This document shows, piece after piece, positions 34,745 through 46,107 of a stretch of 64,000 nt of DNA (position 1 is its first letter; each line of letters opens with the position of its first letter). The stretch is from assembly GCA_023630585.1 (NCBI GenBank), contig CM042541.1:8809001-8873000 (forward strand), read 5' to 3'. A program made the position numbers and the translations under genes. The DNA comes from Cranoglanis bouderius. Its lineage: Eukaryota; Chordata; Actinopteri; Siluriformes; Cranoglanididae. Below the pieces are notes generated by a model that was given only the letters and a program-made list of their open reading frames with translations, was not told where the DNA came from and did no database searches.

Positions 34745-35698
34745 ATGGCGTACGTCAGCTCTTTCTGGCTGCAGTGGGGAATTGTGTGTTCTGTGTTTGC
34801 TTTGGTGTTTGCTCAAGACAGCTTGTGGGACTGCACTGAGAGGGATGACATTCTCAGGGACGTGCCTGTCGACATGAGCACACCGTCTCATTGCACCCTC
34901 GACTGCACAGCGCGGACATACAGGGCTGTTTTGGAGCTGCAGAACAGACTTACTATTCGCTTCAGAGACTCACATGCGGGTGAGTTACAGTATATTCAAA
35001 TGCTTGCATTTGCATGAACTTGAGAATTGCAGATTGCAATTTCAGTTAGGCTATTTATTACTCTTTATTAAATGCTGTAGCTGTTAGAGAGTTGTCTGTT
35101 TACTTCACCAGACTTTGCATAAATATCCAAAAAAGTTAAGATTAAAGGAAAAGGTTTGTTTGGGTTCTATATAAGTAAATATATTTACCAATTAATTACA
35201 GTGTATTTATTATCTTATCTGGAGATGAGACACTTATGTATGCTTTACTCTTAATCTATTTAAAGTCTGTAGGAAATCTATAGGTTGTAAGTTAACCTAT
35301 GAGTTCTTGCATCTAATCAAGTGTTTTTTTACTTTTTACTTTTTATAGGTGAACCGGAGCAGTATTGCTGGTCCACCAGAATAAAATGCAGCCCTGGCCA
35401 ACGTCTGCAGAGCGCGTTCGTTCTCCTACCTGTGGACTTATCTGTAGTGGATAGAGAAACCCTCAGACTTCAGATCAACTCAGAGACTAATGGAGCAACT
35501 CTGCGCCAACACGCCGAGTACTCTGTTTTCCCGTCTGAATGCGGCCTTCGCTTCGACGTCACGGAGCACATAGCCACAAAAGAGCACCAGGCAAACCTCT
35601 GTGTGAAAATAATAGCTCAGGACCAAAGCACCCTGGGAAAAGGGCTAATGTGTGCGCCGTTCCTGGTCACGACCTGGGAGAAATGGAATCAAGGATAA
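34745..35698 (+). CDS. Unrecognised secreted protein with prodomain-like motif, two exons
   Basis: I do not recognise this gene. Exon 1 is 34745-34979 and exon 2 is 35349-35698, with a GT-AG intron of 369 bases in phase 1. Together they give 585 bases and 194 residues ending in TAA. The start has a good context (A at -3, G at +4) and yields a signal peptide of about 23 residues, probably cut after VFA. The mature part has eight cysteines (30, 50, 54, 85, 92, 143, 163, 180), no membrane segment and no dibasic cleavage site. Residues 101-168 alternate like beta strands and include GLRFDVTEHI (144-153), resembling the FDVT block in the arm domain of TGF-beta-family prodomains. No cystine-knot domain follows before or after the stop. 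It lies 1.8 kb downstream of gsdf in the same orientation. Alternatives are a fish-specific cysteine-rich secreted protein or an unrelated beta-sandwich domain. The gene structure is well supported; the family link is weak. Confidence 0.75.
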
Positions 35699-37319
35699 AT
35701 GAACGACGAATCGATTTTAACTGTCATATCTGCCATCAGTTATTGCTATACGTAATGTAACACCTGATGCACAGCCAAAAGCAATCAAGATTTATTAGCT
35801 AAGAGAGCACTATGATCACTTGCTTTGTACATATACATTTCATTAACTGTTCTATTGCCTAATATCAGAAGGTGTTATGTTTTGTATATCCTGCATAAAC
35901 TCTTAAACTTCAAGCGGATTATATTTTATGGAGATACATTGCATTAATACATGAAATTAAATTAAACATGAAAACATGGATTAGGAGACAACAACGGAGG
36001 AAAATAAATGAACTGACTGCAAGACCTCTTATGTGCTTTGTGTGTGTGTGTGTTTTTTTTAATAGCAATGCATTGTTTAATATGAGAAGTAATGCATATT
36101 ATTCTGAAAGATATTCTTCTGTTCATGCATTCTTATTCCCAGTTAGTTTGCTGTTCAGCTGTTTTTAAATCAGTTGGTTTAAGTGGATTTAAGTGGTTTA
36201 AGGTTAAGGAAAAAGATATTTTCCTATTACTTATTGTCTCTATAATCTGTAATGTGCTCTTTTTACGCAGTCCCTATACATATCGCAATAAATAAGTTTG
36301 CATATTGTACCATTAGGAGAGTGGTCTGTTAAGACTTGCTTTAAAAAAAGAATTAGATTTATAAAAATATAAAGAATGAAATAAATGAACGAAATAGCTT
36401 AAATGGAGATTGCACCCAAGTAACATTTTATTTTTATTTGTAACACAGACTTATCTATATGAGGCTTTATTTGTCATTTTATTTGTCAAGTAGAAATTCG
36501 CCATATGTTTTATTTTGGTTTTGTGACCGGAATAAAAATTAAAACCGCAAAAAAATGGACATCTCATGATGTAAAATAATGTGTTTGCCTCAGTGGGTGA
36601 AAAGCATAGGATTTATGTATATATTAAGAAATATCTAGAAACAGTTGCAGCAACATGCAACAGTAAAATAGACTTGGTTGGCGTCTGCAAAAAAGTTTGA
36701 TCATTTTAAATAATCTATACAACTGTCTTTGTATTGGGTGTTATGCCTTTTAAGCCAGGGGTCTTCAATCATAAATGTAAATGATCAGTGTGGCTGCAGA
36801 ATTTCATTCCAGCTAAATTGGGGCCACGCCTAATACTCGATTGAACAGGTGGAATCAGGTGTGGCTCCTGATTGGTTATAGGGCTGCGACAAATATCTGA
36901 TAATTACATAATTTGACAACTTATTCAAAATGTATTCGAAAAGATATTTAAACCACTCAAATTATCAACACTTAATATTAACCCTCTAACCTCTGCAGAC
37001 TCACCTCACTGTTCTACCTTCCTTACAATCTCCAAAACTGCATGAAGGTGATACTATAGTATACTATAGTATTAATATAGCCACTGGTAAAACAAAGTAA
37101 AACAAAACTGCTAATATTACTATACCTGTTCCCATAAATGAATTACATTGCTATTTTCGAGCTCTTTTAGACATCTAATTAAAGGCACTAACACTCAGAT
37201 ACCACACATACTGTACATCAGCACAATGTCTTTATGTCCCAAAGGCATCTCAACAACTTTCTAGCTAACTGAGTAAACAACTGAATGTGTATTTTTTTTA
37301 TTTTTTATAATTTTTTTTA
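35699..37319. other. 3' flank and intergenic DNA
   Basis: AATAAA occurs at several places from about 35999, the nearest likely polyA signals for the preceding gene. The rest is AT-rich with no recognised gene. Confidence 0.5.
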
Positions 37320-37602
37320 GGAACACTATTTTTTAAAATAGTGAATAGAACACCATGAGTGGGGAAAAAAATAAACCCCAACCTCTTCCAGTGTTTTTAT
37401 ACACATAACATTCAGGTCTAAAATATTTTTATATTGATGGCCAAAGTTATAGAAAATCTTATTTTTGAACAAAATAAAGCAATATCTTTGACAGGTATAC
37501 AGTTCAAGGCTGTTGCATGATGCAGCTGATTTTGGAGGTAAAAGTAAAAAAAAATGAAAGAAAATAAAATTAAATTAAAAAAAACGAAAAAGAAAAGAAA
37601 GG

Positions 37603-37678
<76 letters not shown>

Positions 37679-37935
37679 TTTTCTTTTTCATTTTTTTATT
37701 TTATTTTATTTATATTAATTATATTTATATATATATTCCCTCTTAAATTGGTATTTTCAGTAGAAAGTTTGTAAACATAAACCAGAGACACATTGCACTG
37801 AGAATGGAACAGAAACAGAGAGTAACAGAAATCATCAATACTTTATATTCAGTTACAGTTAAGATCTCCGGTCATTTAGGGGTGATTTACATCTTATAGC
37901 TTCCTAAAAACAACTGTCCATAAGTGTGAAAGGGT
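37320..37935. repeat. Diverged dispersed duplicate (copy 2) with (TA)n
   Basis: Same ordered words as 1490-1835, with a (TA)35 array at about 37606-37675 flanked by AT-rich inverted sequence. Confidence 0.45.
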
Positions 37936-38109
37936 TAACTACAACGTGAGAGTCAGTGTCGTAAGACAACGCCCCCTACTGGTGGTGATCTATTTAATCT
38001 CTACCCTCTTGCCATGTAACACACAGGTTCATCTCAGATAACTGGACAGGTAAAATGAATTTATAACTGATTATATTTGCTGTGAATTTGAAACATTACA
38101 AGTGATTTA

Positions 38110-38590
38110 CAACTGAATACACGCATGCACTCTTAAAAATAGAGGTTCTTCAATGGTTCTTTACAGCACCATAGGTTTTCATTTTATAAGGTTCTTGAGT
38201 TGAGCTATATGGTTCTTTGGAGATTAAAAGAAGAAGTTCTTTATATTTCATTATACATTCGTCAGAGCAGTGTATTGGTTCTTCAAGGTATCATCCCTTA
38301 ACAGGATAAAGTGAACCCTATAAGGTTCTTTGTGGGACTGGAAAAGTTTCTCCTGGCATCACTGTTAAGAGCCTTACTTTGGTTCCTTAAAGCACTAACT
38401 AAAGGTTTTTAGAGAACTTATGATAACATTGTTCATTGTGGTACTGTTGTGAAGAACCATTTGTGGGTTCTTTAAAGCACCAGTAAATGGTTTTCTGAAG
38501 AACCTGAAGCTTCTTTGTGCAACTTAAAAGGGTTCTCCTATGGCATCAGGCTGAAAAACCCTTTTTTGTTCTAATTTGAACCTTAATTTT
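38110..38590. repeat. Dispersed repeat rich in 'ggttctt' words
   Basis: ggttcttcaatggttcttta, aaggttcttgagtt, tggttctttggag, aaggttctttgtggga and similar words recur about every 25-40 bases. This is a known style of teleost dispersed repeat. Confidence 0.5.
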
Positions 38591-39964
38591 AAGAGAGAAG
38601 GTAGGATTGAAATGCAGGATCATTGTGGTATAACTGAGACATCCACAGGTAAACAAGATTTGGAGTAATTACAAAATGATTACAGTAGATCACAAGAGAA
38701 TAGCTTATGGGTGTGTATAGTCATGCATCTTTTTGGACAGGTACATGTTGTATAATTTTATATTTGACTAACATTTTTAATTAAAACCTCTTCTAACTCA
38801 TATTGTGCTGTTTTTGCATAACTTTATTAGTCAGTTTATTAGAAAGAATGGTAAATGACAGTGCTTTCCACTCTTTCTTGTTTCTTGACATGATGTCAAC
38901 AAATGACATTAAGGAAGAAACTGACCCTATTTTATTGTTCTTGTTAACTGACAGGTGCAACCACAGATGAAGCAAAATGAATCATATTGTCTGTTTCATT
39001 ATGCTGATAAACCTTTACACCATTGCTGTTGTCTCTTTGAATGAGAAATAAACATGACAGAGGTGCCCCCTATTGGTCATGTCTGCATTTACAGCTGGCT
39101 CTGTGAGTGTGCCAGCAACCTTTTTATTTTAACCACAGAAGGGTGTAACAGAACCAAATCCAAAACTTGGTATAGTCTCAGTTGGAGAACAATGTTAGAG
39201 GAAATCTTAGTCTAATTTGACTGTCTACATCTACTTTATTTGTTGCAGGCGCACTTTATTATGAGAGGGATAGAATTACAAGCTCATTATATCCCTCAAA
39301 TAGTCCCACTGTTGTCATAATGAACCATTTTCAGATACCTCACACTCATATACAGTACATGCACATTTAGATCTACTCAGTTATTAGCCTTTTCTCATAC
39401 CAGGTCTTCTAATTCATTCTAATTGTCTCTCATATCCCCCCTATGTAATATGTATTAAGGCACCAGATGACTTTCATTTTGTTGCCCACAGGAAATGCAC
39501 TCATTATGCTTCAGTTTCCACTGAGTACCTGGGAAATTAAACTTGTGCTGTTTTTGCCTCTTATCAGTTAAAAGAAGCACAAAATACTTTCAATATCAAT
39601 AATCCTCCATAGCCAGTCATCATTCTTAAGTTGATCTTATCTCATTTTTGTCTGCATTTTATGATCAGTTGTAGGTGCTGTTTCTTTTTTAGATAATCCT
39701 ACATTATGTATGATTAGATAACATTATTCAAGATTCATTGTATTGTATTGTATTGTATCGTATTGTATTATGTACTGTACTGTATGTCATCGATTTTGGA
39801 CTAGTGTCATCTGTTTTCATTTGATCCTGCTCCTTTTAATTTATGTATGCTGTAATTAAAGAATCCTAGATAAAGAGGATTCTCCTTATCATAATTCCCT
39901 TGTCTAATGTAAAGGGTTATTTCTAAATATTACTTTTTTGTGTGAATATGCAGGGCGTTCTTTA
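38591..39964. other. Intergenic DNA, nothing recognised
   Basis: AT-rich sequence with no coding, RNA or repeat signature that I can name, apart from a short tattg tandem at 39740-39775. Confidence 0.4.
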
Positions 39965-40006
39965 TTAACCCTTCCATGCATATTGTCCACAATTTAAGGA
40001 TCTTTT

Positions 40007-40093
<87 letters not shown>

Positions 40094-40324
40094 AAAATAT
40101 AAGATGTAAATCACCTCCAAATCGCTTGACAGCATTACTGTAATCATTATCCTAATTACTGTTGCTCTAAACTAGTTGTCATACTCAATGCAGCCTGCCT
40201 TTAGTATATATTTACCTTTTTTATTTAAAGATATAAAATAAAATAAATGTAATAATAAAAAAATAATAATTTTGCCAAACTCTATTGAAATATTGCTTCA
40301 TTTGGTTCAAAATGACATTTTATG

Positions 40325-40577
40325 TACAGCACTGTGCAAAATTTTTATAAAATGAAATGCTGTAGAGCAAAGATGCCTTCAAAATAATATGCTGCTTTCT
40401 TAAATGACAATGAAACATTTTTCTGTAACATTTAATTTTGTGCTAGAAAACTAATGTTTGGGAATCCAAAATGTTTTTTGTACTGACTTGATAATGTAGA
40501 AGTCATAAAATAAAAAATCTATAACAAAGTTTATACTGAAAAAAATAGGGTGCCTAAAACTTTTGCACAGTACTGTA
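40325..40577. mobile_element. MITE with TACAGYACTGTGCAAAA ends (copy 2)
   Basis: Shorter relative of 14794-15344, with inverted ends tacagcactgtgcaaaattt and acttttgcacagtactgta and the same interior. Confidence 0.8.
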
Positions 40578-40775
40578 TATTTTTTTAGAATTATATTTCT
40601 ATAAGATAAATTATTTTTCGTAATAATTTCTAGAATTTGGTGTTCAACATTAAATATTTATTTATTTTTTACTCATGCCATTCCTACACACAGATATAAG
40701 ATTTTTAATATAAGTGATATTTAGATATTTAAAATTTAAATTCATATATCATATTTTAAGTAAATAAAGGAACTG

Positions 40776-42324
40776 TACAGCCGTGGCCAAAAGTTTTGAG
40801 AATGACACAAATATTAATTTTTACAAAGTCTGCTGCCTCAGTTTTTATGATGGCAATTTGCATATACTCCAGAATGTTATGAAGAGTGATCAGATGAATT
40901 GCAATTAATTTCAAAGTCCCTCTTTGCCATGAAAATGAACTTAAACTTAACTGCATTTCAGCCCTTCCACAAAAGGACCAGCTGACATCATGTCAGTGAT
41001 TCTCTCGTTAACACAGGTGAGAGTGTTAACGAGGACAAGGCTGGAGATCACTCTGTCATGCCGACTGAGTTAGAATAACAGACTGGAAGCTTTAAAAGGA
41101 GGGTGGTGCTTGAAATTATTGTTCTTCCTCTGTTAACTATGGTTACCTGCAAGGAAACACGTGCAGCCATCACTGCTTTGCACAAAAAGGGATTCACAGG
41201 CAAGAATATTGCTGCTAGTAAGATTGCACCTAAATCAACCATTTATCGGATCATCAAGACCTTCAAGGAGAGAGGTTCAACTGTTGTGAAGAAGGCTTCA
41301 GGGCGCCCAAGAAAGTCCAGCAAGTGCCAGGACCGTCTCCTAAAGTTGATTCAGCTGCGGGATCGGGGCACCACCAGTGCAGAGCTTGCTCAGGAATGGC
41401 AGCAGGCAGGTGTGAGTGCGTCTGCACGCACAGTAAGGCGAAGACTTTTGGAGGATGGCATGGTGTTAAGAAGGGCAGCAAAGAAGCCACTTCTCTCCAG
41501 GAAAAACATCAGGGACAGACTGCTATTCTGTAAAAAGTACAGGGATTGGACTGCTGAGGACTGGGGTAATGTCATTTTCTCTGATGAATCCCCTTTCCGA
41601 TTGTTTGGGGCATCTGGAAAAAAGCTGGAGAAGAAAAGGTGAGCGCTACCATCAGTCCTGTGTCATGCCAACAGTAAAGCATCCTGAGACCACTCATGTG
41701 TGGGGTTGCTTCTCAGCCAAGGAAGTGGGCTCACTCACAATTTTGCCTAAGAACACAGCCATGAATAAAGAATGGTACAAAAACATCCTCAGAGAGCAAC
41801 TTCTCCAAACCATCCAAGAACAGTTTGGTGACGAACAATGCCTTTTCCAGCATGATGGGGCACCTTGCCACAAGGCAAAAGTGATAACGAAGTGGCTCGG
41901 GGAACAAAACATAGACATTTTGGGTCCATGGCCAGGAAACTCCCCAGACCTTAATCCCATAGAGAATTTGTGGTCAATCCTCAAGAGGCGGGTGGACAAA
42001 CAAAAACCCACAAACTCTGACAAACTCCAAGCATTGATTATGCAAGAATGGGCTGCCATCAGTCAGGATGTGGCCCAGAAGCTGATTGACAGCATGCCAG
42101 GGTGAATTGCAGAGGTCTTGAAAAAGAAGGGTCAACACTGCAAATATTGACTCTTTGCATAAACTTCATGTAATTGTCAATAAAAGCCATTGACACTTAT
42201 GAAATGTTTGTGATTATACTTCAGTAACAGTAACATCTGACAAAAAGATCTAAAAACACTGAAGCAGCAGACTTTGTGAAAATTAATATTTGTGTCATTC
42301 TCAAAACTTTTGGCCACAGCTGTA
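40776..42324 (+). mobile_element. Tc1-like transposon, nearly intact
   Basis: 1549 bases with TA-flanked inverted ends TACAGCCGTGGCCAAAAGTT and aacttttggccacagctgta. The transposase runs 41139-42144 on the + strand: an N-terminal helix-turn-helix pair (ITALHKKGFTGKNIA, STIYRIIKTF), a GRPRK hook, then DDE residues in FSDES, FQHDGAPCH and SPDLNPIENLW. It needs one frameshift between about 41610 and 41635 and has one premature TGA at 42103, 13 codons before the likely end. It is therefore recently inactivated. Confidence 0.88.
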
Positions 42325-42357
42325 TATGCTTAAATAACATATGCATGAAAGGGTTAA

Positions 42358-43379
42358 TACACTAGTCTAGGACCCCCACACTTCTGTAGGTGGTGATGAC
42401 CCTTCTGCACATATGCTTCCAGCATACTGTACACAGGCACTATCATGACTCCTGAAAAAAATTAAACACTTTTTCTCCAAAGGGTGATGAAAAACAGAAG
42501 GAATAGGGTTTCCAGGACCTACTGAAATCTTCCTGCATCCATATTTCAAACAATAAAGATATAAGGAACTCATGTTTAAGACAACATGTTTCTAGCAACA
42601 CATACCGAAATGTGCATGCTCTCATAATTTTACTTGTTTAAGCCTTCATGGGAAGGATTTTTTTTTACTTTGTAAAAATTATTCTCACTATTTAATATCT
42701 GTAGGCTAGGCTATTCCATTTAATCATGATACAGTATGGGACATACTCACACAAGACAAGTCATACAACCATTTAGTTCTACAAGTGTCAGGTAAAAACC
42801 TTCAAATCACATAATACATCATCATGTAATCATCATCATCAACTTCAATACAGTAGTAACATGTTTTGTATAATCCCTTCCTTTCTTTCTGTTAGAAACA
42901 GCTTTTAGAAGGAATTGTACATGCGTTCATATTGAGGACAGGAATATTGAGGTACCACATGAGCCTTCCTGGCTTAAGATATCATCCATGATAAGGGAAA
43001 TCAGAAAAATGCTCAGATACATGGGCCATTTGTTGCTGAAGACGTACTTCTGATTCAAAACAGAACACACTGACATTCTCTCCAGGGCTTCCAGGAAATT
43101 AACTTATTGAGCAGGAAAATAGGATATAAGGAGCTACAGGAAAAGAGAAGTGAGGGACAGGTAGAGATGACAGAATGAGAAAGGGAATAAAATGGAAAGA
43201 AGCTGGAGCATGATGAGAAAGTGGTGGAAGGAAAGAAGAAGAAAAAAGAAAGATGTAGCAAACGGATGACAGTGCTTTCTAGCCTTGCAGCTGTGTCTAT
43301 GATTGAGGACTTTAACTTGGCCCATTCAGACTCAGTGTTCCTGATCTCACTCAAAACAAAGGAGACGTCCTTTCAGATG
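42358..43379. other. Intergenic DNA, nothing recognised
   Basis: No gene or named repeat seen. A purine-rich stretch lies at about 43130-43260. Confidence 0.4.
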
Positions 43380-44240
43380 AAGGAGTTAAATTAATCTTTC
43401 ACCGAACCTTCTGTCAGACGTTCCCAAGCACACCAGAAAGCTCTCCTGGATTTACTAAGTAAATCTGGCTAGGGTCCTGTGCAACAAATCCAACTGGTGA
43501 TCAGATGACAATTCTGCCCCTGTCCTTACCCAAGTGACCAAAATATATGGCCTCAAGGCTGATGATACAATCACAAAATTGATCATAGACCTTTGACCCA
43601 AGGTGCTCTGGTACCAAATATACTTATGAGCAACCCTGTGTTCGATTGTTTGGTGTGCTTTGGACAGAAGTCTGACAACATTTTACCTATCAGGTCCAGA
43701 TCTGGGATGACATTCCTCCAATTTATGCCTCTCCAACATTCCCAACATGAACAAGTGCCCCAGGAGCATTATGGAGTCAGTAGGAGGCAACTTCTTGAGC
43801 ACCTGCTCCACTGTCTCCAAGAAGACTGAATATTCTGAACAGCTGTTTGGTGAAACCTGAAATCTCATGGAAGAAATTATCTTGTCCACTGGGAAAACTC
43901 CAACTACAAGGCTCTCAGCTTGGGATTGTGAGTATCCCCATATCCGAAAGAAGTTTGGTACCAGAGTCCCTACTCTGAGTGCATGTAAGGCCAACTATAT
44001 CTATTCCATCTAACACACTAGGCTCTTTTCCCACCAGAAACGTGACATTCCACATTCCCAGAGCCTGTCTGCAAGGGTGTATGTCTGTCTAAGACTGCCC
44101 ACTGCATGCCTACAACTATAAGGACTCAACCCAGCAGGATTTATGGTGCTGTGGTTTGTGGTGTTAACTCGAACCATTAATAGTCTATCAGTTCTTTTCT
44201 TCAACACTTTACCCAGTGTTCTGCATGAAGCCCAAATCTT
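43380..44240 (-). pseudogene. LINE endonuclease-domain remnant
   Basis: Minus-strand frames between 44240 and 43590 follow the order of an AP-type endonuclease of a non-LTR retrotransposon. There is a start resembling LGMWNVT (around 44055), then the VGTLVPN block, and the SEYSVFLETVEQVLKKLP helix followed by the SIMLLG strand. The DFN catalytic block is changed (reads HLF) and there are frameshifts. No reverse transcriptase part is seen. The clade is not assigned. Confidence 0.6.
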
Positions 44241-44316
44241 CACCCTTCATTCACCCCAATGTCAGTGCTTCTGTGTTGGGGAGGGCTAATCTGTGTTGAT
44301 CTGTTGCCGTGGGTCA

Positions 44317-44317
<1 letters not shown>

Positions 44318-44387
<70 letters not shown>
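44318..44387. repeat. (CA)n microsatellite
   Basis: About 35 CA units. Confidence 0.95.
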
Positions 44388-44389
<2 letters not shown>

Positions 44390-44734
44390 AAGCTGCCCGT
44401 GTATCCTAGGGCTGGCTCCAGGCCTGGAAGAGTCGGGATTTGAGGCTCTGAGCTGCATGGGGTATGTGAAGAATGATGAGGCTTAAGGGATCTGAAAGGA
44501 ACGCACACACAGAAAAGCTGGTTTACAGTCTGTTGTTAGTCATTATCACTGGCATCGTTAAAGGAACAGTGTAGTCAACAATAATTTCCCCCTTGACCGA
44601 AAGACAGAAAGTTGTCTCCTGTGTCACTGTAACAGGGGGTCAAAATTCCAAATGCTATGGCTACATCTGTGTCAGGGACTGGTACGATTGGCCTCATCTT
44701 CTGCCAACTGAAAATAAGTGCCCCTTGGTACAGA

Positions 44735-44990
44735 TCCATCGATTTTCCATACCGTTTATCCTACTCAGGAAGAGCCTATCCGAGGGAACTTGGGAAACTG
44801 GACGGGGTGCCAACCCATCGCAGGGCACAAGCGTACACACACTCACACACCGCGGACAATTTGGAAATGCCAATCAGCTTACAAAGCATGTCTTTGGACT
44901 GGGGAGGAAACCTGAGTACCCAGAGGAAACCCCCAAAGCACGGGTGGAGGCGGGATACGAACCTCCAACCCCGGAGGTGTCAAACACAGG
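44735..44990. repeat. Dispersed repeat of the 'accgtttatcct' type (copy 2)
   Basis: Longer relative of 26640-26880, with ggacggggtgccaacccatc, cgcagggcaca and the tail cgaacctccaaccccggagg. Confidence 0.75.
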
Positions 44991-46107
44991 TCCTCCTAGA
45001 GTACTGCGGAGTTTAATGTTTGTCCTCCTTTAACAAACAATTAAACTCATGAATTGGCAGTTGATTAGCTAAAGTTTGTTAAATCAGAGAAAATAAACAC
45101 TGCATTAAGTGTATCTCTTTAGGCTGGGATTCTAACACATCATGCTTAGTGGAGGTGTTGGGAATAAACAAAAAATGCAAATTATTTCGCCAAGGACCCC
45201 AGTGTGTATCTGAGCCATGGTGGAATGTCAAGCGTGAGCTACATGTTGACTTGGAGTGAGTGTACCTGTTCCCTCTTACATGCCGTGCCAGCCGTCCATG
45301 GACTTTGCCTCCCTAAAAGCTGTGGTCTTATCTGTCCCAGACCTTTGTCAACACAGCACAGTTGAATTGTAGGTAAGGATAATGTGAAATACATCTGGTT
45401 AATCAAAACGATGCTTGCTCTGCCATGGTTTCATCATTGTTCCATTGACGATTTTGGAAACATTATCTGTGTCTAGTGTATTTTGCTAGTCATTAATGGT
45501 GTGGCACTTTGCAACTGGTAAATAAAATTAGGCAATACTCAAATACTCGACTATAACCGACACATTATCGTTTACCTTTGGAACCTGCATTTATTTGTAT
45601 TCCTTTATTTCTATTCTTTTCAATTTTTTTTTTGAAGGATCTAACTGAAAACATGGCACAACTCTGTAGCTCTTTTATCAGCATGTGAATTATGTATTCT
45701 GGGAGACATATGTCCCTGAGTGCAGCTGATATTACCTGATTTGCTGGACGGATTGACAGAGTGCTCTTGGAGTCCAAGGGTGCTCACGTAGCTCTTTTCA
45801 ACCATTAATTTAATTAATTTTCCTAGGATGACCTTTTCATATATTGATGATGCATGGTGCTGTTTAACCTTTAGCTACTTATGAACACTAATAAATGTTA
45901 TATTTAATTTTATAAATGTACACAATATGTCTTTAAATTAAGTTATACAGCTGCATAATCTGTTAGAAATTCATATTTCAAATGTCTCAAGAAAGTTACT
46001 GGCTGCTAACAATTCCAAATTGTTTGTCGGCAGCTTTTTTTGACTAGTGATTAGCAGAAGAGGTGACATTAATCATGGATGTAGCTAGTTAAGCTACTCT
46101 ACCCATG
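44991..46107. other. Intergenic DNA, nothing recognised
   Basis: No gene, RNA or repeat that I can name. Confidence 0.4.

Larger units (their letters stand above)
39965..42357. mobile_element. piggyBac-like MITE carrying two later insertions
   Basis: Starts TTAACCCTTCCATGCATA and ends with the inverse TATGCATGAAAGGGTTAA. TTAA flanks with CCCT ends are typical of piggyBac-type elements. Inside are a (TA)n array (40010-40091), a MITE (40325-40577) and a Tc1 (40776-42324). Without the two insertions the element would be about 590 bases, with no transposase. Confidence 0.65.

Noticed and set aside
41324..41533. Frames overlapping Tc1 transposase in other phases and strands
   Set aside because: Shadows of the transposase reading frame.
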